A stretch of 6,894 bases of DNA from an uncultured Lachnospiraceae bacterium (GCA_902773195.1 CACYDL010000032.1:1-6894), one strand, 5' to 3'; positions 1-6,101 are shown, numbered from the stretch's first letter. The notes: generated by a model not told the origin, from the letters alone. Numbers and translations: made by a program.

Positions 1-287
1 CCTCCCTGGCCGTCCGGCATCCCGTCGGGCTTTTCGCCGCCGGGGAAACCGCCCTCCGGGGGTTCCGGAACGCCCTCCGGCCTCACCGTCCCGCCTTCGC
101 CGTTTTCCTCCGCTTCTTCACCTGTCTTCTCTCCTTCGCTGTCTTCCACCGCCGCTTCCTCCGCGCCGGCCGGCACGCTTTCGGCCTCTGAGACGGACGC
201 CGTCTGCGCTGCCGCGGCCGCCGCCGGGCTGATCATCGAAATACTGAGCATGCCTCCAAGGAGCGCCGCCGCAAGTTTCTTCTTCAT
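1..287 (-). CDS. Exported acidic Gly/Pro-rich protein, N-terminal part only
   Basis: The first 95 codons are present and the rest lies beyond the left edge. The ATG at 287 follows a near-perfect ribosome binding site, AGGAGG (295-300), 7 nt upstream, so the start is secure. Residues 1-27 form a typical Sec signal peptide: MKKK, a hydrophobic stretch (about 5-20), then a run of alanines (22-27) giving a likely signal peptidase I site near residue 26-27. There is no lipobox Cys. Residues 30-66 are low-complexity and rich in Glu, Ala and Gly; residues 70-95 are Gly/Pro-rich with repeated PEG, PGG and PDG turns. This looks like a disordered spacer leading to an extracellular domain that is not in the window, so no function can be assigned. 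Gly/Pro-rich spacers of this kind occur in secreted clostridial surface proteins, some with carbohydrate-binding domains, but that is only a possibility. It has its own promoter and is probably separate from the upstream capA-like gene. Confidence 0.85.
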   Translation of the reverse strand, partial: MKKKLAAALLGGMLSISMISPAAAAAAQTASVSEAESVPAGAEEAAVEDSEGEKTGEEAEENGEGGTVRPEGVPEPPEGGFPGGEKPDGMPDGQG

Positions 288-342
288 GACATTTCCTCCT
301 TTTTTCATCTGCGTTTGTGTTTCAGTACACAATAACGGCCCT

Positions 343-371
343 ATGTTAAAACAATTCAGCCATTCTGTGAA
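343..371 (-). promoter_or_regulatory. Sigma-A-like promoter of the exported-protein gene
   Basis: Read on the minus strand, TTCACA (366-371) is a 5/6 match to the -35 consensus and TAACAT (343-348) a 4/6 match to the -10, with an ideal 17-bp spacer. Transcription would start near 336, giving a leader of about 50 nt ahead of the ATG at 287. The stretch is markedly AT-rich against its surroundings. A short inverted repeat, TGTGT/ACACA with a 6-nt spacer (315-330), lies just downstream of the predicted start and could be an operator, though it is short enough to be chance. Confidence 0.55.
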
Positions 372-418
372 AAAAGGATGAAACGGCGGGACGAAACACA
401 AGGAGAAGACATCCGCCG
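370..418 (-). terminator. Possible weak terminator after the capA-like gene
   Basis: On the minus strand, beginning 9 nt after the capA-like stop codon, CGGCGG (413-418) can pair with CCGCCG (384-389) across a 23-nt loop, followed by a T-rich stretch ending in six T. The stem is short and the loop long, so it is weak. It overlaps the -35 region of the next gene, and partial readthrough is possible. Confidence 0.3.
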
Positions 419-426
419 GGAAACTC

Positions 427-1665
427 TCAGGAGAGCTCCTCGATCTTCTGAAGCACTCTGTCGCCCTCCTCGCCGTAGAGAATCGTGGGCTGATAATTGT
501 TGTAGGAGCCGGCGGACGAGATGCTGCACGGGACGATCCGGTGGTCATCCGTATCCTGCAGCTCCCCGTTGACGAAGGTAAAGGTCTGGGTGAAAATCAT
601 CGAATCCAGATCGGAGGGCGAGGAGTGGCCACCGAAGCAGAAATTGCCGAGGCTGTAGCAGATATATTTCCCGTTGTATTGGACGACGCCCTGGACCCGG
701 TGGGGATGATGCCCGAGCACGAGATCGGCCCCGGCGTCGACGGCGTCCCTGGCGAGCTGTATCTGGGTATCGTTCGCCTCGTAATACCCCTCGTCCCCCC
801 AGTGGAAGCTCACGATGATCAGCTGAGCCCCCTGCTCTTTGACCTTGTCGATCTCCTCCCTCATGCCGTATACGCAGTCATAGTCCTTCTCCAGCTCATA
901 CACGCCGACCAGGCCGACCTTGATGCCCTTGACGTCGATCACCTGGCTCCTGTCGTACCCGAAGGAGACGATTCCGGCGTCCTCCAGGACCTGCTTGGTC
1001 TCCTCATAGGCGTCATAGCCGAAATCGAAGCTGTGGTTGTTGGCGAGATTGACGGCCTCCACGCTGCCCTCCGTCAGGATCCGGACGTATTCCGGATCGC
1101 CCCGGAAGGCGTAGGTCTTGTCCTCCCGCTCGCCCCCCGAGGCGAGGGTCCCCTCGAGATTCACGATGGTGAGGTCATCGTCGGCGAACACGTCCTGGAC
1201 GTTCTCCAGAAACCATCCGGGATAGCCGACTTCCTCATATTTCGCGTAGAAGCTGACGTCATAATCCATGCTCTCGTCGCTTCCGAGCGTGCAGTCTCCC
1301 GCGGCGCTGACGGTGATGCTCACCTCGCGGGCGGGCTCCGGCGTCGGGGCCGCCGGTTCCGCCGCGGCGGATTCCGGTGAAACAGATGCCGGCGCGGCCG
1401 CGGGGCCCGCCTCTCCGCCGGAAGAAGGGGCTGCCTCATTCCCCGCCGTCTGCTCCGGGTACGTCTCCGTCCGGACCTCTCCGGCGGCCGCGGCGGAAGA
1501 AAGGGCCGCCGCTCCGCCCTCTCTCCGGATCCTTCTTCCGGAGACGGCGTTTCCGATCAGAAGCACCGCGATCATGACCCCGAAGGCCGCCGCCAGCGCG
1601 GCGATGACCTCGGGCGGGATTCTTTTCATCAGCTTTTTGACAGACCGGATCAGTTTTTCAGGCAT
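427..1665 (-). CDS. CapA-family (PGA_cap) membrane-anchored metallophosphatase-like protein
   Basis: A 412-residue protein of the CapA / poly-gamma-glutamate synthesis accessory family, whose fold is calcineurin-like metallophosphatase. Residues 1-16 are basic, 20-41 form one transmembrane helix followed by RRIRR, and 50-113 are a low-complexity Ala/Pro/Glu/Ser linker that probably spans the wall side of the membrane. The domain occupies about 115-410 and shows the family motifs in order: AAGDCTLG (121-128), NLEGT (169-173), NLANNHSFDFG (206-216), FHWGDE (287-292), GHHPHRVQ (318-325) and YSLGNF (337-342). The His, Asp and Asn residues in these blocks are the expected metal ligands. The start is set at the ATG at 1665 because GGAGAGG (1674-1680) lies 8 nt upstream; the in-frame ATG at 1692 has no binding site. 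Named CapA/PgsA proteins assist synthesis or export of poly-gamma-glutamate capsule, but no capB, capC or other capsule gene is adjacent. The exact role is therefore open; this looks like one of the stand-alone clostridial members, possibly acting on the cell envelope. Confidence 0.9.
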   Translation of the reverse strand: MPEKLIRSVKKLMKRIPPEVIAALAAAFGVMIAVLLIGNAVSGRRIRREGGAAALSSAAAAGEVRTETYPEQTAGNEAAPSSGGEAGPAAAPASVSPESAAAEPAAPTPEPAREVSITVSAAGDCTLGSDESMDYDVSFYAKYEEVGYPGWFLENVQDVFADDDLTIVNLEGTLASGGEREDKTYAFRGDPEYVRILTEGSVEAVNLANNHSFDFGYDAYEETKQVLEDAGIVSFGYDRSQVIDVKGIKVGLVGVYELEKDYDCVYGMREEIDKVKEQGAQLIIVSFHWGDEGYYEANDTQIQLARDAVDAGADLVLGHHPHRVQGVVQYNGKYICYSLGNFCFGGHSSPSDLDSMIFTQTFTFVNGELQDTDDHRIVPCSISSAGSYNNYQPTILYGEEGDRVLQKIEELS

Positions 1666-1736
1666 AGTTCCTTCCTCTCCGCCAGCCGGCATTTCCGGGC
1701 TTTTTCTCTTTGCGGACGCTCACCGTCCCTGACATG

Positions 1737-1750
1737 ATTGTATCATATCA
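1737..1750 (-). promoter_or_regulatory. Extended -10 promoter of the capA-like gene
   Basis: On the minus strand, TGA (1748-1750) directly precedes TATGAT (1742-1747), giving a TGnTATGAT extended -10 element with 5/6 core matches. An overlapping TACAAT (1737-1742) is a second possible -10. No convincing -35 is present, which is usual for extended -10 promoters. The -35 position is instead occupied by a perfect 10-bp palindrome, CGTCCGGACG (1756-1765), a candidate repressor or activator site. The leader would be about 70 nt. Confidence 0.55.
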
Positions 1751-1784
1751 CAGGCCGTCCGGACGACCTCAGGTTTGGCATTTC

Positions 1785-1815
1785 CCGGCATTTTCTTGCC
1801 GGAACCGCTTCCGGC
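1785..1815. repeat. Nested inverted repeats in the divergent intergenic region
   Basis: CCGGCA (1785-1790) pairs with TGCCGG (1797-1802) across 6 nt, and the latter overlaps GCCGGAA (1798-1804), which pairs with TTCCGGC (1809-1815) across 4 nt. The central segment belongs to two alternative palindromes. The cluster lies between the divergent promoters of the capA-like gene and the 112-residue protein, 15 bp upstream of the plus-strand -35. It could be a shared operator or simply GC-rich coincidence. Confidence 0.35.
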
Positions 1816-1829
1816 GGGGGAATTGCCGC

Positions 1830-1858
1830 TTGTTGTGCCGCTCCCCGTCCACTATAAT
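1830..1858 (+). promoter_or_regulatory. Promoter for the 112-residue plus-strand protein
   Basis: TATAAT (1853-1858) is a perfect -10 hexamer. Exactly 17 bp upstream is TTGTTG (1830-1835), a 3/6 match to the -35, conserving the critical TTG. Transcription would start near 1865 and give an unusually long leader of about 177 nt before the ATG at 2042. Confidence 0.6.
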
Positions 1859-1864
1859 AGCAGT

Positions 1865-2041
1865 GATACCCGTTACACTTGATCATGGCCGCGGGCAGTG
1901 ATGCCGGTGTAACGGTCTGTACGGCGGCACAGAACGAAAAACAGCCGTTACCTGTGACCGAGGGTATAAGCGCCGGCGGCCTTGTCCGCGCGCCGGCGAG
2001 GGACACAGGGAAACCGGTGAATGACAGTTTAGGAGCATTCC
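1865..2041 (+). promoter_or_regulatory. Long structured 5' leader with alternative pairings
   Basis: This leader can fold in competing ways. Stem A pairs CCGTTACAC (1870-1878) with GTGTAACGG (1907-1915), 9 perfect pairs. Stem B pairs the 1909-1915 segment with CCGTTAC (1945-1951) and continues with CTGT (1917-1920) against ACAG (1941-1944), 11 pairs with one bulged base. Stem A and stem B cannot coexist. Further down, CCTGTG (1951-1956) pairs with CACAGG (2004-2009), enclosing a very stable hairpin of CGCCGGCG (1971-1978) with CGCCGGCG (1991-1998). No run of T follows, so a Rho-independent terminator is not seen; any control would act on translation or through Rho. The ribosome binding site AGGAG (2031-2035) lies just after. 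I compared it from memory with cobalamin, guanidine, c-di-GMP and THF riboswitch consensus features and found no match. A 54-codon frame with no ribosome binding site (ATG 1885 to TGA 2049) runs through the leader and overlaps the main start. Confidence 0.45.
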
Positions 2042-2380
2042 ATGTTTGAAAAAAAGGAAACGATTTTCAAGAAGAAGGACCGGGCGACGTGGGCGGAAAT
2101 CCGCGCTCTGCTGAAGGAAGAAGGCTTCCGGGGCGTCCGGGCCGGTCACTACCTGCAGGACGCCGTCATGGCCGGCGGATGCGGTGCCAAGCTGGATCCC
2201 CGGAATTTCGGTGAGAAAGGCAGGGCCGATCATGACATCTATTACATCCGGGTCAACGCAGAGGACGCCGCTGCCGCCCGGGAGGCGGTCCGGAGAGCCG
2301 GGCTCTCCGCGGAAGTGGCCTCTTCGGAGTCCCTCATGGAGGACGCCTCCCGAAGGGCCGCCAGGATGAGGACAGACTGA
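2042..2380 (+). CDS. Small soluble protein of unknown function, 112 residues
   Basis: I cannot name a family for this protein. AGGAG (2031-2035) is 6 nt before the ATG, and the gene has a perfect -10 promoter upstream and a hairpin terminator 9 nt after its stop, so it reads as an independent single-gene unit. There is no signal peptide or membrane helix. The N-terminus is strongly basic (KK/KKK in residues 4-12). Residues 16-27 look like an amphipathic helix (TWAEIRALLKEE). Next come a Gly-rich centre with a single Cys (G45 G46 C47 G48), the block KLDPRNFG (50-57), a likely beta strand DIYYIRV (65-71), and an Ala/Arg-rich helix (73-86). The alternation suggests a small alpha/beta fold. The DPRNFG and DIYYIRV blocks look conserved, but that needs a search. 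The gene is divergent from the capA-like gene and convergent with the ATPase operon, so context gives little clue to its role. Confidence 0.75.
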   Translation: MFEKKETIFKKKDRATWAEIRALLKEEGFRGVRAGHYLQDAVMAGGCGAKLDPRNFGEKGRADHDIYYIRVNAEDAAAAREAVRRAGLSAEVASSESLMEDASRRAARMRTD

Positions 2381-2389
2381 CCGCACAGA

Positions 2390-2430
2390 CAATCCGCCGG
2401 GAGACAGACGCTCTCCGGCGGATTGTTTCA
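2390..2430 (+). terminator. Hairpin terminator between convergent genes
   Basis: CAATCCGCCGG (2390-2400) pairs perfectly with CCGGCGGATTG (2415-2425). The stem continues with GAG/CTC (2401-2403 with 2411-2413) past one bulged base, closing on a 7-nt loop. On the plus strand it starts 9 nt after the stop of the 112-residue protein and is followed by TTTCATCATCCTCTTT, a broken T tract. On the minus strand it begins 5 nt after the VWA gene stop but lacks a T run, so it would serve that operon less well. It is best read as a mainly plus-strand, partly bidirectional terminator. Confidence 0.7.
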
Positions 2431-4122
2431 TCATCCTCTTTCCATCAGTACCATCTGGAGAAGGTCGGCGACGCCTCCGGACAGCTGCTGCAGCGCGCGG
2501 ATCCGGACATACTCCTTTCCGTAGATCCTGTGGACGCTCTCGAGATGGGCCGTCGCCCCGTGAAAGACAGCGGCCGTCTGTATGCCCCGCGTCCTGAGAT
2601 CCTTCACCGCGTCCGCCGCCTCGGTGACGGCCCGGTCGCCTTCGTAGGACCGGCCCGACAGCGACAGAGGCGCGGAGTCGTTGGGACTGGCGTCGGTCAA
2701 TACGAGCATCACGCGGAGCCTGTCGGGGGAACGTCCCGAAACCCCGCCGCCGTTCCCGCCGAAGAGCTCTCCGGCCGCGCGCAGCACCAGCGCGTCGCGG
2801 TTCCACCCTCCGGCGTAATAGCGCAGGATGCCCCGGCAGTCCCCGTCGCCGCTCTTTTTCAGCTCCTCCAGCACCGTAAAGCCCCGCAGCGAGCGGAAGG
2901 CGCAGACCTCGACGGGGATGCGGTTCCGCCGCATGCTCTCGGCGATCACATAGGTCTCCGCCGCGATCTGCTCCTGGGAGTGGGACCGCGAGCGCGAGGC
3001 GTCCAGGAGGATCACCGCCTCCAGAGGATTGTCGCGCTCCTCCCCGTCGCGCCGGAAGACCTTCGGATCCCGCACGGCGCGGATCCGGTAGGCCCGCTCC
3101 GGCATGAGCGTCCCCTTTCTGGACGGCTCCGGCAGCGATTTCAGATACGTCATGAGGAGCAGCTCGATCTCGGCACTGAGACCGGCGACCGCTCCCTCGA
3201 TCATCCGCGCGTGTTCCTTCAGATACCGGCGGTTCTTTTCGTACTGCTTCTCGTTCCTCGGGCTGGAGATCCACAGACGCACGTCCCGGTCCTCGCCGGT
3301 ACAGACCTTCTTCTCCAGTTCGCTCATCTGTTCCCCGGAGAGGAGACAGGGGCCGAACTCGCTCCGGATGTAGGCCAGATCTTCCGCCTCCTTCCCGGGG
3401 GAACGCCGCTGCGAACGGCTCTCCCATCTCAGGCTGAACAGATGCTCCTCATCCTGCGCCGCGTCCCCGGAACGGATCAGAAGCAGATCCTTCTTTCTGC
3501 GGTAGGCGTGGGAGGCGATGCGGCGCCGGAGCGTCCGCAGGGCGTCGAGGTTCTTCCCGGCGCCGCCCGGCTTCCTTCTGAAAAACCTGCCGGGAAACGC
3601 CAGGAGGGCGGCCTCCGCCTCCTCCGGGGTGTATGAACCGGGCACCTGCAGCGCTTCCGCGATCCTGCGGCCGCGCTCATTCATCAGGGGCAGCGGCCTT
3701 CCGCTCACGGAGGCGAACCGGTACTGCATCTGCCGGCAGACCAGCATGCTCTGCATCGCCATCTGCTGTCTGGAGAGCGTCTGCTGCTCCCGGAAGAACT
3801 CGTCCGCCCTGGCGCGGCGGAGCCGGCGGATGGCCGGACGCTCCGGGAGCTCCCTCTCATAGACGTAGTTCTCGACGCCGAGCCACAGAAGCTCGGCGAT
3901 TTCTTCCGCCCCGGCCGCGGCGGAGGCCCCCTCCAGGATCCTCTGCATCCGTTCCAGGCCGAGCCACTTCTCCGTGAGCCCGATCACGAGATTGAAATAA
4001 TCGTCGGACGCGCCGTCCGCACAGAACGCGGCGAAGCCCGGGTCAAAATGATACCGGCCGGCCGCGTTCCAGATGACATTGAGCGCCCTACGGGACGCCA
4101 GATTTTCGCTCTCTTTGATCAT
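2431..4122 (-). CDS. VWA-domain protein, partner of the MoxR ATPase (NorD/CoxE-like arrangement)
   Basis: A 563-residue soluble protein and the last gene of the operon. The C-terminal von Willebrand factor A domain starts near 366 with the metal-binding (MIDAS) motif DASRS: D374, S376 and S378, after the hydrophobic strand AVILL. A later strand gives VLTDASPND (474-482), with D477 as the usual acidic ligand. The middle MIDAS threonine is not obvious; GGWNRD (438-443) sits in its place, and related NorD-like proteins also carry an NRDG-type sequence there. The N-terminal 360 residues match no domain I can name. They are helical, Arg/Glu-rich and include a Gln/Met-rich helix (112-135). There are no membrane helices or signal peptide. 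VWA proteins paired with MoxR ATPases (NorD, CbbO, CoxE) act as adaptors joining the ATPase to the protein being matured. The start at 4122 is 3 nt after the ATPase stop, with GGGAG (4134-4138) 11 nt upstream, so the two are translationally linked. A large antisense frame over this gene is treated as a shadow. Confidence 0.88.
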   Translation of the reverse strand: MIKESENLASRRALNVIWNAAGRYHFDPGFAAFCADGASDDYFNLVIGLTEKWLGLERMQRILEGASAAAGAEEIAELLWLGVENYVYERELPERPAIRRLRRARADEFFREQQTLSRQQMAMQSMLVCRQMQYRFASVSGRPLPLMNERGRRIAEALQVPGSYTPEEAEAALLAFPGRFFRRKPGGAGKNLDALRTLRRRIASHAYRRKKDLLLIRSGDAAQDEEHLFSLRWESRSQRRSPGKEAEDLAYIRSEFGPCLLSGEQMSELEKKVCTGEDRDVRLWISSPRNEKQYEKNRRYLKEHARMIEGAVAGLSAEIELLLMTYLKSLPEPSRKGTLMPERAYRIRAVRDPKVFRRDGEERDNPLEAVILLDASRSRSHSQEQIAAETYVIAESMRRNRIPVEVCAFRSLRGFTVLEELKKSGDGDCRGILRYYAGGWNRDALVLRAAGELFGGNGGGVSGRSPDRLRVMLVLTDASPNDSAPLSLSGRSYEGDRAVTEAADAVKDLRTRGIQTAAVFHGATAHLESVHRIYGKEYVRIRALQQLSGGVADLLQMVLMERG

Positions 4123-4125
4123 ATC

Positions 4126-5046
4126 TTACAGATCTCCCGCCGTAAGATCCGCGGGGATCCTGGCCGCGATCACATCGTGTATCAGGGACCGCTCATACTC
4201 GTCAAAGGTTTTGTTCACCAGGCACATATCCAGCGCGTCTCCGGCGCGGGTGCCGTACGTGATCAGGGCAATCGCGTCGAGAAGGCCCCTCAGGTCAAGG
4301 GCTCTCTCGGAGATTTCTCCCTGCTTCGCCTTCTCGTTGATCTCCAGGAACAGCTTCACGAACTGACCGCGGAGCCTCTCTCTAAGCTGCGGGAAGCGCA
4401 GCGCGAGAAGCCGCTCCAGGTCCTCTCCCCCGATGGCGGGCATGCTGAGAATGACGAAACGGGAGCTCAGCGCCTCGTTGAGTTCCCTCGTCCCCGCGTA
4501 GCCGTAATTCATGGTGCCGATGAAGCGCGCGGCGGGCGAGACGTCGATGCGGTCATATCCCGGGACGTCGATCACCCTTCTGTGGTCGAGGGCGGAATGC
4601 AGAACGGCCAGCGCCTCGTTTCTCGCCATATTGACCTCGTCGAGCACGGCAAAGCCTCCCTCGACGGCCGTCAGATAGACAGGGCCCGGCCGGAACACCA
4701 CCTTCTCCCCGTCGTAGGTGTCGGAGCCGATCAGGCCGTAGGCGTCCATGCCGATGTGGAAGGAGACGTTCCAGGCGGGCCTGTCAAAAAGCGCGCACAG
4801 GCTGTCGGCAAGCACGTTCTTCCCCGTCGCCTTGGGCCCCGAAAGAAGCAGGTTTTTTCCGGCAAGCAGCGCGGCGATTGCCTGCTCCCAGACCTGTTTT
4901 CCGTAATAGAAGGTCTCCGGGACGATGCGCCGGGCGGCAAAGCGGGAATGCTCCGCGGGATAGTCCGCCCGGAATCTCCGCACCTCCTCCAGCAGGGCCG
5001 GATGGATCTTCTCCTCCTCCAGAAATTCCAGTATGTTCCTTGTCAT
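4126..5046 (-). CDS. MoxR-type AAA+ ATPase with atypical Walker A
   Basis: A 306-residue cytoplasmic ATPase of the MoxR branch of AAA+ proteins, of normal length for the branch. Visible in order: a helical N-terminus (1-48); the Walker A loop GPKATGKN (70-77); the block FHIGMDAYGLIG (96-107), corresponding to the substrate-side region of MoxR proteins; FRPGPVY (118-124); Walker B FAVLDEVN (132-139) with D136 and E137; HSALDHRRVIDVPGY (150-164); sensor 1 GTMNYGYAG (177-185, N180); and the arginine finger in LSSRF (193-197, R196). The final Walker A position is Asn (N77) rather than Ser/Thr, which is unusual; the other catalytic elements are intact. ATPases of this branch form hexameric rings that remodel or load cofactors into partner proteins, working with VWA adaptors as in NorQ/NorD and CbbQ/CbbO. 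The start is an ATGA overlap with the stop of the upstream membrane-protein gene, with GGAG (5055-5058) 8 nt upstream; the VWA gene follows after 3 nt. This tight packing argues for one complex made in fixed ratio. Confidence 0.92.
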   Translation of the reverse strand: MTRNILEFLEEEKIHPALLEEVRRFRADYPAEHSRFAARRIVPETFYYGKQVWEQAIAALLAGKNLLLSGPKATGKNVLADSLCALFDRPAWNVSFHIGMDAYGLIGSDTYDGEKVVFRPGPVYLTAVEGGFAVLDEVNMARNEALAVLHSALDHRRVIDVPGYDRIDVSPAARFIGTMNYGYAGTRELNEALSSRFVILSMPAIGGEDLERLLALRFPQLRERLRGQFVKLFLEINEKAKQGEISERALDLRGLLDAIALITYGTRAGDALDMCLVNKTFDEYERSLIHDVIAARIPADLTAGDL

Positions 5047-6074
5047 CCGTTCATCTCCATTTCATCCCGGTAGCCGCAGATCAGAAACATCGGCTTGATC
5101 GCGGTGATTTCGTCGTACTCCGTCTGAGAGACCGTCACGGAGGAATTGATCTCTTTGAGTTCCTTCTTCATGACGTCCCATGCTTCGGGAACCGTCCGGG
5201 CTTTTCCTTCCCTCACGACGCGGATCATGCGGTCAAACGCCGCGGGATGCGCGTACTGGGCGGGAACCGGAAACGCCTCCCCGTACGCTTCGATGTAGGT
5301 CCGGCTGCGCTTCACCGCCTCCGTCCAGACCTTCTGGGCGTACTTTTTGTTTCTCCGCCCCGTCGGGAGGATCTGGGAGGACATCGTATAGAAAAGAAAG
5401 GCCATGCCGAAAAGAACGAAGTACATCGCGTAGCCTTGGTGCCGGAAGACCGACACGACGCCGATCACCAGCGCTCCCAGTGAGAGCAGAAACACCGCGA
5501 CGGCCGCGTAGCGGTAGGCGGGGTTCATTCTGTCCATGACGCGCTTGTCCCTGGCGGCTCCGGACAGGCGCTCCGGAATTTCCGGCTCCCGCAGGAGGTA
5601 TTCCTTTGCCGCGCGAAGCTGCGCCACGGCTTCCTCCGCCTCCGGGGACAGCTGCCTGAGGTAACGGGCCTCTTCCTTCTCGCGCTCCTCTTTCAGCCGC
5701 TTTTCAGCCGCGGCGCTCACGGTCCGGATCCCGGGGTGTTCCTTGCGGACCGCGGCGAGGAACGCGTCGACCTGCTCCTCATACTTGAAGTTGCACTGTT
5801 TCTCCGTCCCGTCCGAGAGCTCGACGACCAGATACGGTATGGAGCCGAAGGCGCCCTTTCCCGTAAAGCCTCCCTTCGACATGGCCACCCGCTTGAATAC
5901 GCGGCGGACCTCGGCGTAGACGACATAGTATCTTCGGTCAATAAAGAAGCTGTTCAGGTACATCGCCTCTCTGCCGAGGGCGCAGGGTCCGATTTTTCTG
6001 CAGTTCTTCCTGTCTCTGCTGAGCGAATCGGGAGACAGCGTTCTCTTTCCGATGGGTACCGGTGCGAATATCAT
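5043..6074 (-). CDS. Two-helix membrane protein of unknown function, first gene of the ATPase operon
   Basis: A 343-residue protein I cannot assign to a named family. Residues about 27-118 look like a compact beta-rich domain: IGPCALG (28-34), YLNSFFIDRRYYVVY (39-53), KRVAMSKGGFTGKGAFGSIPYLVV (61-84) and KQCNFKYEEQVD (92-103). A highly charged helix (124-160, KRLKEEREKEEAR) is probably coiled. Two membrane helices follow at about 189-210 and 215-236. Residues 237-343 are a basic, then mixed, cytoplasmic tail. With both helices so close, the N- and C-terminal regions should lie on the same side, probably cytoplasmic. The start at 6074 is chosen because AGAAGG (6085-6090) lies 10 nt upstream and the protein-like sequence begins here. 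The ATG at 6176 would add 34 residues translated from palindromic DNA. The ATG at 5963 has GAGAGG only 2 nt away and would remove the IGPCALG block. The stop overlaps the ATPase start by 4 nt. By position it is a candidate membrane anchor or client of the MoxR/VWA pair; that is inference. Confidence 0.8.
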   Translation of the reverse strand: MIFAPVPIGKRTLSPDSLSRDRKNCRKIGPCALGREAMYLNSFFIDRRYYVVYAEVRRVFKRVAMSKGGFTGKGAFGSIPYLVVELSDGTEKQCNFKYEEQVDAFLAAVRKEHPGIRTVSAAAEKRLKEEREKEEARYLRQLSPEAEEAVAQLRAAKEYLLREPEIPERLSGAARDKRVMDRMNPAYRYAAVAVFLLSLGALVIGVVSVFRHQGYAMYFVLFGMAFLFYTMSSQILPTGRRNKKYAQKVWTEAVKRSRTYIEAYGEAFPVPAQYAHPAAFDRMIRVVREGKARTVPEAWDVMKKELKEINSSVTVSQTEYDEITAIKPMFLICGYRDEMEMNG

Positions 6075-6101
6075 AGATAAAAAACCTTCTCTTTCCGATG
6101 G
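6041..6101. repeat. 15-bp direct repeat across the start of the membrane-protein gene
   Basis: The 15-bp sequence TTCTCTTTCCGATGG occurs at 6041-6055 and again exactly at 6087-6101. One copy lies inside the first codons of the membrane-protein gene and the other just upstream of its ribosome binding site. A 9-bp companion, CGGGAGACA, lies at 6029-6037 and 6103-6111, on the outer side of each copy. It may be the trace of a local duplication or a binding site present twice. Confidence 0.6.

Noticed and set aside
541..1380. A 279-codon plus-strand open frame antisense to the capA-like gene
   Set aside because: The minus-strand frame holds all CapA family motifs; the plus frame has no ribosome binding site or recognisable motif, and long antisense frames are common at this GC content.
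1743..2006. An 87-codon minus-strand frame in the divergent intergenic region
   Set aside because: It overlaps both divergent promoters, has no ribosome binding site, and its translation shows no domain-like pattern.
2000..2035. Leader stretch resembling the cobalamin riboswitch GGGAA..GGTGAA core
   Set aside because: The match is short, the other conserved boxes are absent, and the ribosome binding site follows at once, leaving no room for the rest of the aptamer.
1883..3427. A 514-codon minus-strand frame overlapping the VWA gene
   Set aside because: Its composition is Arg/Gly/Pro-rich and domain-free, it crosses a terminator and a plus-strand gene, and the VWA frame carries the MIDAS motif in the same DNA.
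2530..3636. A 368-codon plus-strand frame antisense to the VWA gene
   Set aside because: No ribosome binding site, biased composition and no motifs; it is explained as the antisense shadow of a GC-rich gene.
4048..5073. A 341-codon plus-strand frame antisense to the MoxR ATPase gene
   Set aside because: The opposite strand has the complete set of AAA+ motifs; this frame has none and would overlap two operon junctions.
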